The notes beneath the pieces were generated by a model. That model worked only from the letters and a program-made list of their open reading frames with translations. It was not told where the DNA came from and did no database searches. The position numbers and the translations under genes were made by a program. A stretch of DNA of 64,000 bases from Variovorax sp. OV700 (GTDB lineage Bacteria > Pseudomonadota > Gammaproteobacteria > Burkholderiales > Burkholderiaceae_C), in contig NZ_FNDR01000004.1 of assembly GCF_900099805.1 (NCBI RefSeq), forward strand, positions 539,501 through 603,500. The letters are read 5' to 3'. The stretch's first letter is position 1, and each line of letters begins with the position of its first letter. This document shows, in pieces, positions 61,633 to 64,000 of this stretch.

Positions 61633-62743
61633 AGCGCGGGCAGCGGCGCCGTCCAAGGAGGGCGGCGGCAACGGCCTGCTGTGGCTGCTGGCCGCCGTGG
61701 CGGTCTTGTTCGCCTTCCTGCGCCCGCGTGCGCCCATGGACTGGCTGAAGCTGGTCGACTGGCAGACCGTGGGCGCGCTCGCGGGCCTGCTCGCCATCAC
61801 CCAGGGTGTAGAGAAAAGCGGCATGCTGCAGGCCGCCGCCCAGCGCCTGCTCGCCCGCACGCACAGCCAGCGCAGCCTGGCGCTGCTGCTCACTGCCAGT
61901 GCCGCATTGCTCTCCGCGCTGGTGACCAACGATGTGAGCTTGTTCCTGCTGGTGCCGCTGACGCGCGTGCTTGCCAACCAGGCGCACCTGCCACTCGCGC
62001 GGCTCGTGGTTCTCGAGGCGCTGGCCGTCAATGCGGGTTCGGCGCTCACGCCCATCGGCAATCCGCAGAACCTTTACCTGTGGCACCGCTCGGGCGAGAG
62101 CTTCGTCGCCTTCATGGGAATGATGCTGCCAACCGTGACCGTGATGCTGTTCTGGCTCTTCGCGGCGGTCTGGCTGCTGGTGCCGCGCACGCCCATCGCG
62201 CTCAAGCCCGAAGCCGAGGCCACGCCGGTGCAGCCGCGCCTCTTGGCATTGGCGGGAGTCCTGTTCGTCGGCTTCGTGGTCGCTCTGGACCGGCATTGGC
62301 TGCTGGCAGGCCTTGGCGTGGTGTTCGCCGTGTTCCTGGTGTCGTATCCGCGCGTGCTGCGCGGCATCGACTGGGCCCTGCTCGCGATCATTGCGTTGAT
62401 GTTCGTGGACCTGCGGCAGCTGGCCGAGCTGCCCGCCGTCGTGGCGCTGATGAACCATTGGCCCATCACCGACGGATGGCGCGCCTACCTGGCCGCCATC
62501 GTCACTTCGCAATTCATCAGCAACGTGCCAGCGGCGATCCTGCTCGACGGCCACGTGCGGGATTTGCCGGCACTGGCCGCGGGAGTGAGCGTGGGAGGCT
62601 TCGGGTGCGTGCTGGGCTCACTGGCCAACCTGATCGCATTGCGGCTTGCCAGGGTGCCGCACGGCCTGCGCGAGTTTCACCGCATCAGCATTCCCTTCTT
62701 GCTGGTGTGCGCGGCTTCGGCGTTGCTGTTGCGGCTGGGATGA
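61613..62743 (+). CDS. ArsB/NhaD/SLC13-like membrane transporter
   Basis: A 376-residue inner-membrane protein with about ten helices. The ion-transporter signature appears as LVTNDVSLFLLVPLTRVLA, then NAGSALTPIGNPQNLYLW (like the NxxxPxGNPxNL loop of ArsB and NhaD), and late in the protein SQFISNVPAAILL. The superfamily carries arsenite, sodium/proton and dicarboxylates; the substrate is not known here. The start is GTG at 61613, inside the end of the adenylate-forming gene (20-bp overlap). Confidence 0.82.
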   Translation: MNSSATEARAAAPSKEGGGNGLLWLLAAVAVLFAFLRPRAPMDWLKLVDWQTVGALAGLLAITQGVEKSGMLQAAAQRLLARTHSQRSLALLLTASAALLSALVTNDVSLFLLVPLTRVLANQAHLPLARLVVLEALAVNAGSALTPIGNPQNLYLWHRSGESFVAFMGMMLPTVTVMLFWLFAAVWLLVPRTPIALKPEAEATPVQPRLLALAGVLFVGFVVALDRHWLLAGLGVVFAVFLVSYPRVLRGIDWALLAIIALMFVDLRQLAELPAVVALMNHWPITDGWRAYLAAIVTSQFISNVPAAILLDGHVRDLPALAAGVSVGGFGCVLGSLANLIALRLARVPHGLREFHRISIPFLLVCAASALLLRLG

Positions 62744-62780
62744 CAGCCGCGGAGCATGGAACGACAATTCGATCCTGCCC

Positions 62781-63494
62781 ATGCGAACCCCAGCAATGCT
62801 CCCTCGCGCCGAACCGCATAGCCTTTCGCTGCGCGACTATGACGCTTCGCGCGGTAGCCATGCGCATGACCACTTCCAGGTGCTGATCGGCCTGGCCGGC
62901 GTGCTCGAACTCGAAGTGGAAGGCCGCGGCGCACGCGTCGGCGCCGGTGAGGCGCGGGTGGTGGTGCCCGGCGACCGGCACGACTTCGAATCGCGCGGTG
63001 GCAGCCAGTGCCTCGTGCTCGACACCATCCACCCGACGTGGGCGCGCTGCGCCGAGCGCGCGCCCGCAGATGCTTCGCGGCTGCAGGCCCTGGCGCAGTA
63101 CCTCGCGCAGTGCGCGCAGCACCCGGACGCTTTCCTATTGACGCTGCAGCATGGCCCCGCGCTCCTGCTCGAAGCCTGGGGTGCGGCCCCGCCGGCCCCT
63201 GCGCGAAGCCGGTACATCGACTGGACCGCGCTCGCCGCTTGGGCCCGGGCGCGCTGGCACGAGCCGCTGGGCGTTGCCGATCTCGCAGGCGTGGCGTGCC
63301 TGAGCCCCAGCCAGTTCGCGCAGCGCTGCCGCGACGAGCAGGGCGTGAGCGCAATGCACTGGCTGCGCACGCTGAGGCTCGCGCATGCCCGCGAACTGCG
63401 CCTGGCCGGCACGGGAGTCGCGGAAACGGCGCGACGCACCGGCTACCGTTCGCCCTCGGCGCTCACGGCGGCATTGCGCAGGCTCGGCAACTGA
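62781..63494 (+). CDS. AraC-family transcriptional regulator
   Basis: A 237-residue regulator. The N-terminal cupin-like sensor has HAHDHFQVLIGLAGVLELEVEGRG and VVVPGDRHDFESRGG; the C-terminal AraC DNA-binding domain has VADLAGVACLSPSQFAQRCRDEQGVSAMHWLRTLRLAHAREL, and AETARRTGYRSPSALTAALRR, each read in part. Starts at 62781 or 62796 are both possible. It precedes an EamA-type exporter on the same strand and may control it. Confidence 0.82.
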   Translation: MRTPAMLPRAEPHSLSLRDYDASRGSHAHDHFQVLIGLAGVLELEVEGRGARVGAGEARVVVPGDRHDFESRGGSQCLVLDTIHPTWARCAERAPADASRLQALAQYLAQCAQHPDAFLLTLQHGPALLLEAWGAAPPAPARSRYIDWTALAAWARARWHEPLGVADLAGVACLSPSQFAQRCRDEQGVSAMHWLRTLRLAHARELRLAGTGVAETARRTGYRSPSALTAALRRLGN

Positions 63495-63570
63495 GCGTCT
63501 CGCCAGACATCGTCGCCACGCGACGATTCACCGGCGCTGCGCGACGACGGCGCCGCTTAAGCTCGGCGCA

Positions 63571-64000
63571 ATGTCGCCCACGCTTCTTGCCCTTGCCGCC
63601 ATCGCGCTGTGGGCCACGCTCGCCTCGCTCGGCACCGCGCTCTCGCACCTTCCGCCCTTCCTGCTGACCGGCCTCGCGCTGATCATCGGCAGCATTCCGA
63701 GCTGGCCGCGGGTGATGCGCGACCGCAGTGCCTGGAACGTGCCGCCGCGTACGCTGGCATTGGGCATCTATGGCCTGTTCGGCTTCCACTTTTTGCTGTT
63801 CATCGCGCTGCGGCATGCCCCGCCCGTGGAAGCCAACCTGGTCAACTATCTGTGGCCGCTCTTCATGGTGGTGCTGGCGCCGGCGCTGCTGCCGGGCGTG
63901 TCGCTGCGGCCGTTGCATCTGGTGGCCGCCGCGCTGGGCTTCGCAGGCGCAGCGATCGCGATTCTCGGTGCGCGCGAGGGCTCCGTGTCCAACCCGGTCG
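63571..64000 (+). CDS. EamA-family exporter (YddG-like), partial
   Basis: The first 143 codons of a membrane protein that continues past the window. It starts MSPTLLALAAIALWATLASL and shows four or five hydrophobic helices with HAPPVEANLVNYLWPLFMVV, the hallmark of drug/metabolite transporters; YddG-type members export aromatic amino acids. No stop is reached. The AraC gene lies 76 bp upstream on the same strand. Confidence 0.8.
   Translation, partial: MSPTLLALAAIALWATLASLGTALSHLPPFLLTGLALIIGSIPSWPRVMRDRSAWNVPPRTLALGIYGLFGFHFLLFIALRHAPPVEANLVNYLWPLFMVVLAPALLPGVSLRPLHLVAAALGFAGAAIAILGAREGSVSNPV

Overview
The window looks like a chromosomal segment of a high-GC betaproteobacterium of the Comamonadaceae, most likely Variovorax or a close relative. 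This is inferred from gene content and codon use (an atpIBEFHAGDC operon, dat-ybeD-lipB-lipA, a ligase-associated repair set, a uracil-degrading rut operon); no database search was possible. Positions 1-1841 are visibly less GC-rich than the rest and lie on the 3' side of a tRNA-Arg gene, so the left edge is probably the end of a genomic island carrying a SIR2-like gene and a coupled, truncated partner.

Layout. 1-2414: SIR2-like two-gene unit, a probable XRE remnant and tRNA-Arg(CCG). 2458-9225: TetR regulator divergent from an AcrAB-OprM-type RND efflux operon, with an AcrR-box-like operator inside the promoter. 9341-12097: c-type cytochrome, an unrecognised conserved protein, a YheT-type hydrolase and an NTF2-like protein. 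12315-24520: rutABCDEF, rutR and a second operon made of an isopenicillin-N-synthase-type oxygenase, a VOC protein, a complete BMP-type nucleoside ABC importer and a RutB-like cysteine hydrolase. 24525-27386: NAD(P)-binding protein, LemA and two TPM-domain proteins. 27643-34695: ligase-associated DNA repair cluster (phosphoesterase, Lhr-like helicase, ATP-dependent ligase, MBL exonuclease) with a trxC-type thioredoxin on the opposite strand. 34766-38573: DUF3617 protein, NadE and two tandem paralogues. 38750-44725: sugar ABC importer with a Gfo/Idh/MocA dehydrogenase and a ROK regulator. 44922-52634: ATP synthase operon with an extra lipoprotein gene between atpG and atpD. 52792-55711: D-amino acid aminotransferase, YbeD-like protein, LipB and LipA. 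55747-62743: a coupled gene string for a probable glycoconjugate (glycosyltransferase, PIG-L variant, sugar dehydrogenase, sugar aminotransferase, adenylate-forming enzyme, membrane transporter). 62781-end: AraC regulator and the start of an EamA/YddG-type exporter.

The most interesting result is regulatory. Upstream of rutA and upstream of the oxygenase operon there are almost identical 17-bp RutR-type operators (16 of 17 bases when oriented alike), each followed by a near-consensus sigma-54 promoter. The rut cluster has no RutG uracil permease, while the second operon encodes a nucleoside-type importer. I infer a nitrogen-scavenging pyrimidine regulon in which the second operon supplies uptake and an extra oxidative route, possibly for thymine or another modified pyrimidine. 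This would be a testable and, as far as I know, undescribed system.

A second theme is a family of C/G-rich, REP-like elements. They occur between genes (around 16.6 kb, 27.4 kb and 39.95 kb) and have also been absorbed in frame into two repair proteins: three 156-bp units at the N-terminus of the helicase and one at the C-terminus of the exonuclease.
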